A stretch of 64,000 nt of DNA from Thermostichus vulcanus str. 'Rupite' (GCF_022848905.1 NZ_JAFIRA010000009.1:1-64000), one strand, 5' to 3'. Positions 37,001 through 45,192 are shown, counted from the first letter of the stretch. A program made the numbers and translations. Notes: generated by a model not told the origin, from the letters alone.

Positions 37001-38924
37001 GGAGGTGCCAAAAACGAATTGCCTCATTAGGCAAGCTCAGCAACAGCAGGGATCCGCCCAGCCCCAGCACCAACACTTCAGTGGGTCGCACCAAGTCCCT
37101 GAATCCAGACGCATCCGGATCCCGCTCCGCTGGGATCCCAGAACTTTCCTGGCGAGTTTCTCGTGAACCTCTCTGCCAACGGGCGGCCAAGCTCAGCCAC
37201 AGCGCCTCATAAGGCAGTAGGGCGATCCCCAACAGGGTCCAAGGCCAAAAGAAGAACGGTTGACCCAGCCAGCCCCTCAGGAGAGCCAAAGTTGCCTCTC
37301 GCCACTCCCAGGGCAGCACCTGCCAAAAGGCCCAGAGGGTTTCCAAACCCAACACAAATAGCAACGCCAGATCCAGCGCCCGCTTGCTCCGACTCAATCG
37401 CCGCCAGAAAACCTGGATCCCCAGCAGGCTAATGATGGATAACTGCCAACCCAGCCAAGGTTGAAAGGACTCCGTCCGATCTGCCCCAGGGATCCCCCCC
37501 AAGGCCAAAAGCCAACCCAACCCCAGCAGCACTAATCCGGCTCGATGCCATTCCTGAGCAACCCAAATGGGCAGGGATCCCGTTTCGGCGGATTCTGGGG
37601 ATTCTGGAGGTTCCGCATCCAGTTCAGCCTCTGGTTCGGATCCCAGATCTAGCCCTATGCTCTCGGGTTGGCTCCCCCGAGGCTCAAACACCTGAATCAG
37701 CCAGCCCAAAAGAGCCACCGCCAACCCCAACTGCCACACCTGCATTTGCCCTGTCAGCAGCCCTCGCAACACCAGCAGGGATCCGGCAGCCCCCAACAGC
37801 CATAGTTTGGATCCCCTTAGAGCCAGAGAGCGGCGACTCCAGGTGTAGGCCACCGTGCTGACAATGCCCAAGTAGGTGATCCCGAGGGGCCCCAACCCCC
37901 ACAGCGTCTGCAAACTGGAGAGCGCTAAGAAATTCACCAAGGTACCGTAAAAGGCATAACCCGCCCCAGCGCCGGAAGCTCGTACCCGCCCCCAGGCCGC
38001 CAACGGGATCCCCACCAGCAGCCCCAGCGCAACCCCACGGATCCCCCAAGCCATGTTCAGGCCATCCAGCGCCCACACGTTCACCGGCAACAACAGCAGG
38101 GCGATCGCCTCCAGGGTTTGGCCAGTCAGGCGTAATCCTTCTTGCCGATGGGCCCACCAAGCCCCAGCGCCAAACGCAGCCGTATAAGCCAGGAGCACTC
38201 CGTATTGAGCCGTTGGGGAAAACTGCTCCCACTGGCTACCTGCCAACACCCCCGATGACACCACCACCAAAAACAGCCCCAACACCAACAGCCAGCGCAC
38301 ACTCAGTTCTGCCAGCAGGTTTTGCAGCATCCGGCCCACCCAAGATGGTTGAGGAGAGAGGGATCCCGTCGCCTGGGGTGTACCGGTTGTGGAGGGTTGG
38401 GTCTTTGGTTCGGGTGGCGAAGCAGCTTCTACCTGAGATGCCTGTTGTGCAGTTTGTGGAGTTGAAGAGGGCAGGGATCCCGGTAGTGCCGCATTTTTCT
38501 CTTGCACCATGCGCGGGATCAACACCAAGTCGATCACCTGGCCAATGCCCAACAGCCCAAAGGTACACAGCCAAAGTAGCCCGGTTCGCCAGCGTCCCAG
38601 GTAAAACCGGTGTATGCCACATATGCCAAACAAGGCTAGGCCCCATAGCACGTAGGCAGGCCCAATTCCCGCAGGTACCGATGCCCCAGAAGCTGAAGGG
38701 ATCCCGCCCGTTGGAATAGCCGCTGATGTAGAAGACTGCTCCCCTTCCGCTAGCTCCCCCGGCTGATCCAGTTGATACACCTCCGCGATGGAACGCACCT
38801 GATCGGGTGTAAGTAAGCCCAGCTCCACCCAAGCCCGTAACCCCCGCAACACCGTTTGTCGGGATCCAGAAATGGTGAAGTTAAATTGATAAGACCGCGA
38901 GTCTTCTGCGGGTGAGGATCCCAT
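34020..38924 (-). CDS. Giant multi-helix membrane protein with TM2 domain
   Basis: A 1634-residue protein. Residues 1-60 form a soluble, helical N-terminus; residues 88-140 contain a TM2 domain with GICGIHRFYLGRWRTGLLWL. A Pro/Ser linker follows and then some forty or more hydrophobic segments to the end, separated by short, often acidic or Pro-rich linkers. The first block after the linker (WLLVLGLFLVVVSSGVLAGS) resembles the DUF2157-like membrane modules found in other large proteins. No catalytic motif is visible. It might act as an envelope scaffold or transporter. Several hairpin-repeat stems (35694, 36445, 37467) fall inside the acidic or Pro-rich linkers. Function unknown. Confidence 0.75.
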   Translation of the reverse strand: MGSSPAEDSRSYQFNFTISGSRQTVLRGLRAWVELGLLTPDQVRSIAEVYQLDQPGELAEGEQSSTSAAIPTGGIPSASGASVPAGIGPAYVLWGLALFGICGIHRFYLGRWRTGLLWLCTFGLLGIGQVIDLVLIPRMVQEKNAALPGSLPSSTPQTAQQASQVEAASPPEPKTQPSTTGTPQATGSLSPQPSWVGRMLQNLLAELSVRWLLVLGLFLVVVSSGVLAGSQWEQFSPTAQYGVLLAYTAAFGAGAWWAHRQEGLRLTGQTLEAIALLLLPVNVWALDGLNMAWGIRGVALGLLVGIPLAAWGRVRASGAGAGYAFYGTLVNFLALSSLQTLWGLGPLGITYLGIVSTVAYTWSRRSLALRGSKLWLLGAAGSLLVLRGLLTGQMQVWQLGLAVALLGWLIQVFEPRGSQPESIGLDLGSEPEAELDAEPPESPESAETGSLPIWVAQEWHRAGLVLLGLGWLLALGGIPGADRTESFQPWLGWQLSIISLLGIQVFWRRLSRSKRALDLALLFVLGLETLWAFWQVLPWEWREATLALLRGWLGQPFFFWPWTLLGIALLPYEALWLSLAARWQRGSRETRQESSGIPAERDPDASGFRDLVRPTEVLVLGLGGSLLLLSLPNEAIRFWHLLLGTGILAGWLWHQSSYPSGITAGDEAEPSSPAQRPFPATQDTTLRDRLRGWVFLTHAYGVAALLAGIRWQLPNLGWSAWGVILLVLALLEWVGRVALYRWPLGLAGRPPGLQVWQRSADWIGLVLAGGSYLTFLTKGGILLDVPWRPETGHLNWLWLAVPLVLTVAQVLAWPPLEFMPQAQGLRPADGNRIPDDAAHSLRDAETAIPPTEPGSLSQSTSGAASGGQWRQGIPSRETLELLAVISILLAQVLTLGAPWSRILGLGLGMLLVAVQVWLYARLPYALLTVALGLGFGIAAVGQIFRPTGVDWGIYLAALLLGISLCRYGVQYLAERLQVVYQTALDRWGGILGVSLLLWSSGTLFMVFIRLNSASQGDSSFGSQPIAARLFLALILTLMAFGVRLWLEITPFYASLSAGIPSPDSGSSETEDGDGTESSGASPVLGTSVDPLLYGLGWALELLLISAVVWRWMGSPSTLPEILSLVAAINLSLGILCWIGPERTVFLKAWGQPWRQLSSFWVGPLIYAGLGWLGSHAQWNELTGMGSLGLSIVLLGLGRREGIPISQEPSQPRPRPDNSPDNSVDNPMGLLGAFGVSFAAYEGWIYFLSQQSGGSFGAGLVLIGLLGLILALAYRLCPLWITAVLQIETLWLGRVAAGNWGWASLVLLPALLDVKLSQLGENLWLLTGAGLAAYAAWQGRKPALLPTLAIPPTSQDANPSPHRVQSLWCYLSAFQWAGILAIALLLWLPEVDLGIWGGSLACWLGLVYYFLPWERWGWWPDPWRNTALVLPIGILLLTATQINSSNLLLGAVYYAFLSIQRSQVRLGYVSLLLSNWILLDYGWRQEWSSLTLYALPLVGSLLYVAQVDPGLQQSSARQGRHWLRSFSSGALVLVTLIETQGQLWAGFWPVGLGLALGLLGLALQVRAYLFIGTLSFGLGVLRQGWLLVASYSLLLWGIGILLGLLLIWVAANFERRREQLGSWLDTWLGQLQNWE

Positions 38925-39068
38925 GGCTAGACTCCTTAAGCAAGCAGGATTTAGGCCACCGTTACTCTAGGCCAGATCGTTCCTGCAAGCCGCGTTTCTC
39001 CCAAATTCAAAAATATTGCTATTGAATGGCTCAAGGTTGAATTTTTTCCTGGTTTTCCCAGTCAACTC

Positions 39069-39350
39069 TCAAGCCAGTACTCTCGCCAAAAAGTAGGCCA
39101 TCATCCCCAATACAATCGTCAGGAGCAAATTTCGACTCCGCCAACTCACGGCTAGAGCCACCAACGCCCCTAGCCAACGCGGCCAGGCTGATAAGGGATC
39201 CCATACCCCCCCCGGGATCAGCACCTCTGGCACCACAATCGCCATTAGTACAGTCGGGGGCACATACCGCAATGAGCGAACCCAAGTGGGCGGCAACTCC
39301 ACCTTCTCCCCGAGGGCTAGGGGCAGATAGCGAATGGTGAAGGTGATCAG
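39069..39350 (-). pseudogene. azlD: azlD 3' part, split from its start by an insertion sequence
   Basis: The frame ending at 39069 encodes LITFTIRYLPLALGEKVELP and 70 more residues with three membrane helices, matching AzlD, the small subunit of the branched-chain amino acid exporter AzlCD. It opens abruptly at 39350, the left boundary of the inserted element. The first 14 codons lie beyond the element at 40765-40806. If the insertion is removed the two parts join in frame into a 107-residue protein of normal AzlD length. Confidence 0.85.
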
Positions 39351-39493
39351 CTAACGCAGCAGGAGCCCCGCGCTCTCCCGGAGGGGTTCGCGTAAGCGTG
39401 CCGTAGGCATAGCGTCGGGAGGAATGCAAGTTCAACGTGCTCCGCACCAACGAACATACAGACAACCCTATTCTGATGAGATACAATAGGACT

Positions 39494-40765
39494 ATGAATC
39501 AAGTCCTGACTATCTCCTGTAAGCTCAAGGTGTCCGAGTCGCAAGCCACAAAACTGGATGCGACCTTGGATGCTTTTGGGCAAGCGCTGAACTGGGTGAA
39601 CCAGAACACGCCGGAAAAGATCGTCAACGCCGTCAAGCTCCAATCCCTTTGCTATTACCAGATTCGCAACCGCTTTGGCTTGTCGAGCAACTTGGCTCAA
39701 CAGGTGTGCCGTCGAGTGGCGGGCTCTCGCAAGGTTGCCAAACAAAAGAATCGCCCAGTCAAAGCGTTCAAAGGTAGCTTTGTCACCTACGACGCTCGGA
39801 TTTTCTCGTTTCGGGAGAAGGACTGGACGGTTTCCTTGACAACCGTTGAGGGTCGTGAGCGGTTTGGGTTGGCCATCGGCAACTACCAGCGGGGGATGCT
39901 CAAAGGTTCCCACCCCAAGTCTGCCACCTTGGTCAAGCGACAAGATGGCTCTTATTACCTCCAGATTTGCCTGGAGTCCAAACCACCCAAGCCGCAAGGC
40001 GGGGATAAGGTGTTGGGTGTGGATTTGGGGCGAACAGATATTGCTCACACACAGTGCTCCGCACCGCTAACGCGAACGGAGGGGCAGCACTGGAATGGAC
40101 AAGACATAACCAAGGTTCGGGACCACTTTGCCAGCTTGAGAGCGAAGCTCCAGCACAAGGCCAGTAAGGGCACACGCAGTTCTAGACGCAGATGCCGTCA
40201 ACTGCTGCAACGGTTGTCTGGCCGGGAGCGTCGGTTTCAAAGTTGGGTGAATCACAATGTTTCCAAACGCATTGTTGCAACCGCCGAAGCCCTTTCTGCC
40301 AGCATTGCACTGGAAGATTTGACAGGGATCCGGGAACGGACGAATCAACAGCCTCGCAACAAGACCGAGCGCAGACGCAGTAACAGTTGGGCGTTCCACC
40401 AGTTGAGGTTGTTTATCGTCCTCCGGACGACCCAGAGGGTCATTGGCTACAAGGCGTTGCGGTCTGGGGTCAAGGTTGTGTTTGTGGACCCTAGGTACAC
40501 CAGCCAAACCTGCCACCGCTGCCTGCACATTCATTCCGATCCCGACCAGTCGTACCGGAGGGGTAAGCAGTTCCAGTGTGGGCATTGTGGTTGGTATGGG
40601 GATGCAGACTTTAACGGAGCCAAGAATATTCGTGCTCCGCACCGCTGGCGCGACCAAGCAATCGGGGCGCTTGTAAACCGCCCTGGAGGTCCCTGGTTAT
40701 CTTGCCAGATAACTGGAGGGCTACTGAAAGCCTGCGCTCTACCCGCTAGGGTCAGCGTCGGGTAG
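39494..40765 (+). CDS. tnpB: TnpB, RNA-guided nuclease-type transposon protein
   Basis: A 423-residue TnpB. RuvC residues appear intact: Asp near 177 in LGVDLGRTDIA, Glu near 274 in ALEDLTGIRER, and Asp near 370 in DADFNGAKNI. The zinc ribbon has CHRC and CGHCG. Family members cut DNA guided by a right-end RNA (omega RNA). Compared with usual sequence after GVDLGRTDIA, an insertion HTQCSAPLTRTE corresponds to a dispersed hairpin repeat, and a second copy falls at RAPHRWRD after the last catalytic Asp. The start at MNQVLTISCK is preferred; a longer frame opens at 39437. Its stop lies at the very right end of the element. Confidence 0.9.
   Translation: MNQVLTISCKLKVSESQATKLDATLDAFGQALNWVNQNTPEKIVNAVKLQSLCYYQIRNRFGLSSNLAQQVCRRVAGSRKVAKQKNRPVKAFKGSFVTYDARIFSFREKDWTVSLTTVEGRERFGLAIGNYQRGMLKGSHPKSATLVKRQDGSYYLQICLESKPPKPQGGDKVLGVDLGRTDIAHTQCSAPLTRTEGQHWNGQDITKVRDHFASLRAKLQHKASKGTRSSRRRCRQLLQRLSGRERRFQSWVNHNVSKRIVATAEALSASIALEDLTGIRERTNQQPRNKTERRRSNSWAFHQLRLFIVLRTTQRVIGYKALRSGVKVVFVDPRYTSQTCHRCLHIHSDPDQSYRRGKQFQCGHCGWYGDADFNGAKNIRAPHRWRDQAIGALVNRPGGPWLSCQITGGLLKACALPARVSVG
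40054..40077 (+). repeat. Dispersed short hairpin repeat (GTGC stem type)
   Basis: GTGCTCCGCAC followed by CGCTAACGCGAAC, in frame in tnpB just after the first RuvC motif. The second part is identical to that at 51363. Confidence 0.65.
40632..40655 (+). repeat. Dispersed short hairpin repeat (GTGC stem type)
   Basis: GTGCTCCGCAC followed by CGCTGGCGCGACC, in frame near the 3' end of tnpB. Confidence 0.6.
40739..40765 (+). repeat. Right-end hairpin of the TnpB element
   Basis: CTACCCG and CGGGTAG form a perfect seven-base-pair stem at the right boundary, overlapping the tnpB stop codon. In this transposon group such a structure marks the right end and lies next to the guide-RNA scaffold. Confidence 0.7.
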
Positions 40766-40806
40766 TTTACGGCCATACCCAAAATGAGCAGCCACTCTAG
40801 CTCCAT
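40765..40806 (-). pseudogene. azlD: azlD 5' part, 14 codons
   Basis: Leftward ATG at 40806 gives MELEWLLILGMAVN, then meets the insertion element. It continues in frame with LITFTIRYLPLA at 39350. Confidence 0.8.
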
Positions 40807-40923
40807 AAGTCACCCATCACTTGAAATCCAATGGCGGTCAGGCAGTATCTGTTCGGGTGGGATCCCGATCTTATGCTCCCACTTGGTAGGCTGATGATGC
40901 GTCTGATGCGTCTTCAACTCATT

Positions 40924-41364
40924 TCATTCAACGGGATCCCTGGGAAGTGAGGCTTGGGGTTCGGGGGACTCGGGGATCTGGGTTTCCATCCAATAACCCA
41001 CCAGCACTCCCACCAGCACGGAGAAAATCAACCCCAACTTGTGGGGCCAGCCAAAGGTGAGGAGAGCGAACCCCCCTGCACTGAGCACAGCAAGGCCCAT
41101 CGGCAGGGTCACCACATAGGGCACCATCATGCCGATAAAGGTGACGCTCATGGCAAAATCCATCCCCCACCCTTGGGTATCCGGGATCCTCTGCCCGACT
41201 GTCAACCCCAGCAGTGTGGATACCTGCCAGGCCAAGTACATCAAGCCCGCCGCCCCGAGGTAGAAAAGGCCATGGGTACTAGACAGTAGATGCTGGAAAC
41301 TGAGCGCAGATTGTGCAGATTGCTCTGATTTTAAGAAGCCCAGTTCATCAGGGTCTTGCTCTAT
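40924..41364 (-). pseudogene. azlC: azlC 3' fragment (branched-chain amino acid permease)
   Basis: The open frame ending at 40924 encodes the C-terminal half of AzlC: GLFYLGAAGLMYLAWQVSTL near its start, then MDFAMSVTFIGMMVPYV and three more membrane helices. AzlC proteins are normally around 230 residues; the frame here gives at most about 146 and has no suitable early start codon. The missing N-terminal part is replaced by the 3' end of the ABC ATPase gene, 40 bases away. This points to an older deletion next to that gene. With azlD interrupted too, the exporter is not functional as it stands. Confidence 0.75.
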
Positions 41365-41404
41365 TCAGTGTTCTACTGCGTTCTGCTGCCCCACAGCCTC
41401 CCAA

Positions 41405-42955
41405 TCACACCTCCGTCGGGATCCCGTGGATCTTGCCGCCGATCATCTGCCCTAGCCGTGAAACCGTAAGCTCCGCTACTGGAACGGGTTCAGAAACTTG
41501 TCCACCGCTAAACACCATCACCCGATCACTGTATTGCATAATTTCGTCCAAGTCGGCTGAAGTAAACAGAATCGCCGTGCCGGTTTGGGTGCGCTCTAAC
41601 AATTGACCCCACACCCATAGGGTCGACTCGATATCCAGTCCTCGCGTCGGGTGTTCCATCAGCAACAGCGTCAGGGGGGTAGGCAGAAGGGCCAGTTGGC
41701 TACGTTGCTGGTTCCCTCCCGAAAGTTGCTCTACCCGACTGTGGGTGTGCCCGCGAATGCTGAAGTGCTCGATGGCCGCTTGGGCTTGTTGACGGGCCAG
41801 GGACCAGTTCACCCAGGGATCCCGTTGCTGCAGGGCAAAATGCTCTTGTAAGGTCAGTCCAGGGATCAACCCTTCTCGCAGGCGATCCGCCGGAGAAAAA
41901 CCCACCCCGCGCCGCAAATACTCTGCATAGGGTCGGCCCGCCATCTCTTGCCCTTGCAGCCGGATTCGTCCCTGAAGGGGGGGCAACAACCCCGCACAAG
42001 CCAGTAACAATTGCCGTTGCCCGCTTCCTTCCAACCCCGCCAGACCGATCACCTCCCCCGCTTGTACTCTCAAATCGGGCAAAACAAGGGTGAGATGATC
42101 CTGTCGCAACAGCAGCGAGCGGAGCTCCAGTAAGGGATCCCCTTGCAGAACCCCTAGGCGGGGCCGACCGGGAGCTGCCAATTCCCGTCCAAACATTAGG
42201 TCAATCAGCCTTTGTTCTAGGGAGGTGGAGCGGAAGTCGTTGATAGATGCTTCTTCAACAGATAGAGAATGGCCTTGGGGAGTGTTCTGTCCCCTCACTG
42301 GAAGGGATCCCACCACCTGACCCTGCCGCATCACCGTCACCCAGTCGCAAAGCCGTTCCACATCCTCCAGTTTGTGAGACACAAAGATCACCGATTTACC
42401 CTGATCCGCCAATCGGCGCAACGCTGCAAACAAGAGATCCTTTTGGGAGGCAGAAATGCCTGTGGTGGGTTCGTCCAAGATCAGGGTGTTGATCCCCAGC
42501 GAGAGCAACCGCAAAATTTCCAGTTGTTGCCGCTCCCCCACCGTTAGGTCGCCAATGACCCCCTCTGGGCTGAGGTCAAAACCAAACTCTTCACACCCTT
42601 TCTTGAGCTGTTTTCGGCTTTCCCCACGCCCTAAGCCAAAGCGCCCCGGTTGTCCGGCAATAAAGTTTTCCAGCACCGTTAGAGACGGGAAATCCAGGGG
42701 ATCCTGGTGCAACATGCCAATGCCCAGGCGAATCGCGGCGGCGGGGCTGCCGATCTGAACCGGTTGCCCATCTACACGAATCTCCCCCTGATCACAACGC
42801 AAGAAGCCACTGAGGATCTTGACCAGAGTACTTTTGCCCGCCCCATTTTCTCCCAACAGGCCGTGAATGGTGCCCGCCTCTACCAGCAAGGACACCTCTC
42901 GGTTGGCCTGTACTGTTCCGAAGCGTTTGTGAATGTTGAGTAGTTCGATCTTCAT
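41405..42955 (-). CDS. Sugar/nucleoside-type ABC transporter ATPase (double domain)
   Basis: A 516-residue protein with two tandem ATPase domains. The first has Walker A GLLGENGAGKSTLVKIL, signature LTVGERQQLEI and Walker B LILDEPTTGIS. The second has a degenerate Walker A (GLEGSGQRQLLLA) and LSGGNQQRSQL, as is normal for RbsA/NupA-type proteins. Such subunits power import of ribose, nucleosides or similar compounds with two permeases and a BMP-type or sugar-binding lipoprotein. No permease or binding protein gene lies next to it in this window: upstream is a 248-base gap, and downstream is the azlC fragment. It may be an orphan or work with subunits elsewhere. Confidence 0.88.
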   Translation of the reverse strand: MKIELLNIHKRFGTVQANREVSLLVEAGTIHGLLGENGAGKSTLVKILSGFLRCDQGEIRVDGQPVQIGSPAAAIRLGIGMLHQDPLDFPSLTVLENFIAGQPGRFGLGRGESRKQLKKGCEEFGFDLSPEGVIGDLTVGERQQLEILRLLSLGINTLILDEPTTGISASQKDLLFAALRRLADQGKSVIFVSHKLEDVERLCDWVTVMRQGQVVGSLPVRGQNTPQGHSLSVEEASINDFRSTSLEQRLIDLMFGRELAAPGRPRLGVLQGDPLLELRSLLLRQDHLTLVLPDLRVQAGEVIGLAGLEGSGQRQLLLACAGLLPPLQGRIRLQGQEMAGRPYAEYLRRGVGFSPADRLREGLIPGLTLQEHFALQQRDPWVNWSLARQQAQAAIEHFSIRGHTHSRVEQLSGGNQQRSQLALLPTPLTLLLMEHPTRGLDIESTLWVWGQLLERTQTGTAILFTSADLDEIMQYSDRVMVFSGGQVSEPVPVAELTVSRLGQMIGGKIHGIPTEV

Positions 42956-43203
42956 GGTGCTTATGCTAGACCGCTGCCCCTCAGGGGAAAAGTTCCGACA
43001 CAGACATCATGCTACCGATATGCCCAAAGAGTTTTGATATAAGCAGTCGGCTTTCTTGCAGGAGAGGCTTCTCTAGCCATGCTCTTGAAGTCAAAAACTA
43101 AAACTCGTGCATTATCACCTGGGGGCGTCTCCCAAAGTGGCGCGTCCTCAAAGGGTCGACTCGATTTCAGGACGGCCAGAGGGGAAGGGGCGGCACTTCC
43201 GCT

Positions 43204-44022
43204 TTAGAGCAGCTCATCAATCCACAACAACACCTGTCGCAGCTCAGCCCCAAGGACTCCCCCTTGTTCTAGATTGATCTCCACCAACTGCTTAAGGGCA
43301 AGCAGCTTGATGTTCGCCTCCACGGCAGCAGTGGCAATCGCGGGTGCCCCCGGCAGATAGCCACTAGCCCCTAGATCCAGGAGGGCGGCCCGCCGCAGAT
43401 GTACATTTTCGTGAGCCAACATCGGCAACAGGCGCTGGGCAAAAGCAGGATCCTGCGTGAGGCGATAGCAAGCTCGGGCCGCTGCACATTGCAACCGCAG
43501 CGAGTCGTGCTCCAGATAGGGGTGGATGTGTTCTAGGCTTCCGGGAGGTTGGAGCTGCCCTAGGGCTTCGATGAGAGCCTCGAGAGCAGCCAGAGCTTCG
43601 GTTTCTAGCCCCTGCTCCACGAAGTGCAGCCCTTCGATCAACACGGCCCCCAACTCGGCAATATTCTGTTGAAGGTTCTGTTGAAGGGCAATTTCCGCTA
43701 GGGCTTGGGCCGCCGCCGCCACCACCTGACCATCGGAACACCGCAGGGCCTTAATCAAGGCCGGGATCCCTTCAGTAGACCCCAATTTACCCAGGGCACG
43801 AGCGGCATTGCGCCGCAGCGGGTAGCCCCCCTGAGCCGTGCGATCGGTTTCATCCGCCAATGCCTCGATCAAAGCTGGGATCCCGGCTTGAATCCGCATT
43901 CGCCCTAGCCACCAAGCCGCATAGTAACGTTCCCCCGGATCCCCGTAGCGCAACTTGGCGATCTGTCCAGCAGGGGTCAGATCCACTGGCGGATGGGGAT
44001 CCCGAGGAACGGCTGTCGTCAT
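43204..44022 (-). CDS. cpcE: Phycocyanobilin lyase subunit CpcE
   Basis: A 272-residue HEAT-repeat protein. GERYYAAWWLGRMRIQAGIP and GGYPLRRNAARALGKLGSTE are diagnostic of CpcE. With CpcF it attaches phycocyanobilin to Cys84 of the phycocyanin alpha subunit. The ATG at 44022 (MTTAVPRDPHPP) is used; an upstream start would overlap the linker gene. It follows cpcC after 22 bases, so it is cotranscribed as the last gene of cpcBACE. CpcF is not found in the window and must lie elsewhere. Five or six HEAT repeats are visible. Confidence 0.9.
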   Translation of the reverse strand: MTTAVPRDPHPPVDLTPAGQIAKLRYGDPGERYYAAWWLGRMRIQAGIPALIEALADETDRTAQGGYPLRRNAARALGKLGSTEGIPALIKALRCSDGQVVAAAAQALAEIALQQNLQQNIAELGAVLIEGLHFVEQGLETEALAALEALIEALGQLQPPGSLEHIHPYLEHDSLRLQCAAARACYRLTQDPAFAQRLLPMLAHENVHLRRAALLDLGASGYLPGAPAIATAAVEANIKLLALKQLVEINLEQGGVLGAELRQVLLWIDELL

Positions 44023-44044
44023 GAACTGGAAATTTGAGGCGGGA

Positions 44045-44902
44045 CTAAGCACTACGAACGCTGACGATCTTGGCTCCCGACTTGAGCACCCGCTGCATCG
44101 TCGCCGACAGTTGATCGGCAGAAACAAAGATTTGTTGGTTGGATTTACGTACCCGGCTAGAGGTGGCCAAGGCAGAGTCAGGGTTGAGCAAACGAGTCAC
44201 TTCCACACAGAACATGCGGTCGGATGCGCCCGTTGGCGGCCCTAGGTGCTTAGAAATGGGGCTGGGGGGCAACAGACCCCGTACTCCAATGCGCCGAATC
44301 GCCGGGGTAAAGCCAGTTGCCAAAGCTGTCATCAAGCGCGGTCTAGGCCCCTGGGAGCGATCGTTGTTGGCGTAGCCACCGTAGAGGGCAAACATATTGG
44401 TGAAATCGCGGGTGGAATAGGAGCGACGGTACTCAAAGCCGCGCGGGTAGGGGACGATGTTGTCGCCGAAGGATTCCAGATATTCTGGGCTATCGATGTA
44501 GGAGTCGATTTCCGCTCCATGACCACCAGCTTGGTAAATATCCAGGTGGCGGGCAATATCTTTACCATCTGTAGGGGCACGGCCCAACAGATGTTTGAAG
44601 TTGAGTTCGATAGCCCGGGTTTGGGAGTTGGGGTAGAAAAACCGCTTTTTATAGGCTTCGGATTTGGCGATCAAGCGTACAAATTCCCGTACCGTCAAAC
44701 TACCTTGGCGCAGCAGCGATTCGGCACTGGCCAATTCAGCTACATCGGCCCCAAACAAATGATCGTTGCCCAACACCTGACGATAGATGGCCCGCAGCAC
44801 GGCATTGATCTGATCCTGGCTGGCATTGGGGCGCAACTCCAATGGGGTGCTATCCGTAATGCCCCGGATCCCCATCTGGCTTGCCACTGTGATTGCACTC
44901 AT
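44045..44902 (-). CDS. cpcC: Phycobilisome rod linker CpcC
   Basis: A 285-residue linker. Residues 20-150 form the PBS linker domain (ELRPNASQDQINAVLRAIYR, then LTVREFVRLIAKSEAYKKRF). A Tyr/Arg/Gly-rich linker leads to the C-terminal CpcD-like domain at about 230-285 (MFCVEVTRLL, RVLKSGAKIVSV). It joins phycocyanin hexamers in the rods. The start MSAITVASQMGIRGI at 44902 is preferred over an upstream frame start. A gap of about 290 bases with a long inverted repeat separates it from cpcA, likely lowering its expression relative to cpcBA. Confidence 0.93.
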   Translation of the reverse strand: MSAITVASQMGIRGITDSTPLELRPNASQDQINAVLRAIYRQVLGNDHLFGADVAELASAESLLRQGSLTVREFVRLIAKSEAYKKRFFYPNSQTRAIELNFKHLLGRAPTDGKDIARHLDIYQAGGHGAEIDSYIDSPEYLESFGDNIVPYPRGFEYRRSYSTRDFTNMFALYGGYANNDRSQGPRPRLMTALATGFTPAIRRIGVRGLLPPSPISKHLGPPTGASDRMFCVEVTRLLNPDSALATSSRVRKSNQQIFVSADQLSATMQRVLKSGAKIVSVRSA

Positions 44903-45125
44903 GCTGATTCCCCTGATTGATTGAACTGAATTGACAAAAGGCTTTCGTGATATCCCTCTGGGCCTTGGAAGCAAGATCACCCGAGTATCGGCTAGATCAA
45001 AGTGGAGCAACAGCAGTGCTCCCCCATCCGGAAGATCGAACCCTCACCCAAGCAGGGCAGAAGAGATCCATCCACCAGGCGATAGGCTCACCCCCATTGC
45101 CCCCAATGACCTTTCCTCAGAACTG
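44903..45125. other. Rest of the cpcA-cpcC intergenic region
   Basis: No open frame of note. The part next to 44902 should hold the cpcC ribosome site. No promoter was identified. Confidence 0.3.
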
Positions 45126-45183
45126 GCCTAGAGTGCTTAACCCTCTTGGCAATCCCCAGAATCACCCGGATCCCACTCTAGGC
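45126..45183 (-). promoter_or_regulatory. Long inverted repeat between cpcA and cpcC
   Basis: GCCTAGAGTG at 45126-45135 is the exact reverse complement of CACTCTAGGC at 45174-45183. The stem starts about ten bases after the cpcA stop on the transcribed strand and has a 38-base loop. It probably works as a 3' stabiliser or partial terminator that sets the ratio of cpcBA to cpcC message. Confidence 0.65.
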
Positions 45184-45192
45184 TGAGCTGGC

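Larger units (their letters stand above)
39351..40764 (+). mobile_element. TnpB-only insertion sequence (IS605/IS1341-like), inserted in azlD
   Basis: A 1414-base element bounded by the two halves of azlD. It carries one gene, tnpB (39494-40765), and no tnpA. Its right end holds a perfect hairpin CTACCCG (40739-40745) / CGGGTAG (40759-40765). The left end has a GC-rich stretch with CTCCCGGAG and GCGTAAGCGTGCCGTAGGCA. No target duplication is seen, as expected for this group. Boundaries follow from the in-frame restoration of azlD and could slip by a base or so. Confidence 0.8.

Noticed and set aside
39031-39486. 151-codon leftward frame across the left end of the insertion element
   Set aside because: It crosses the junction between azlD and the element in a different frame from azlD and carries no recognisable motif.
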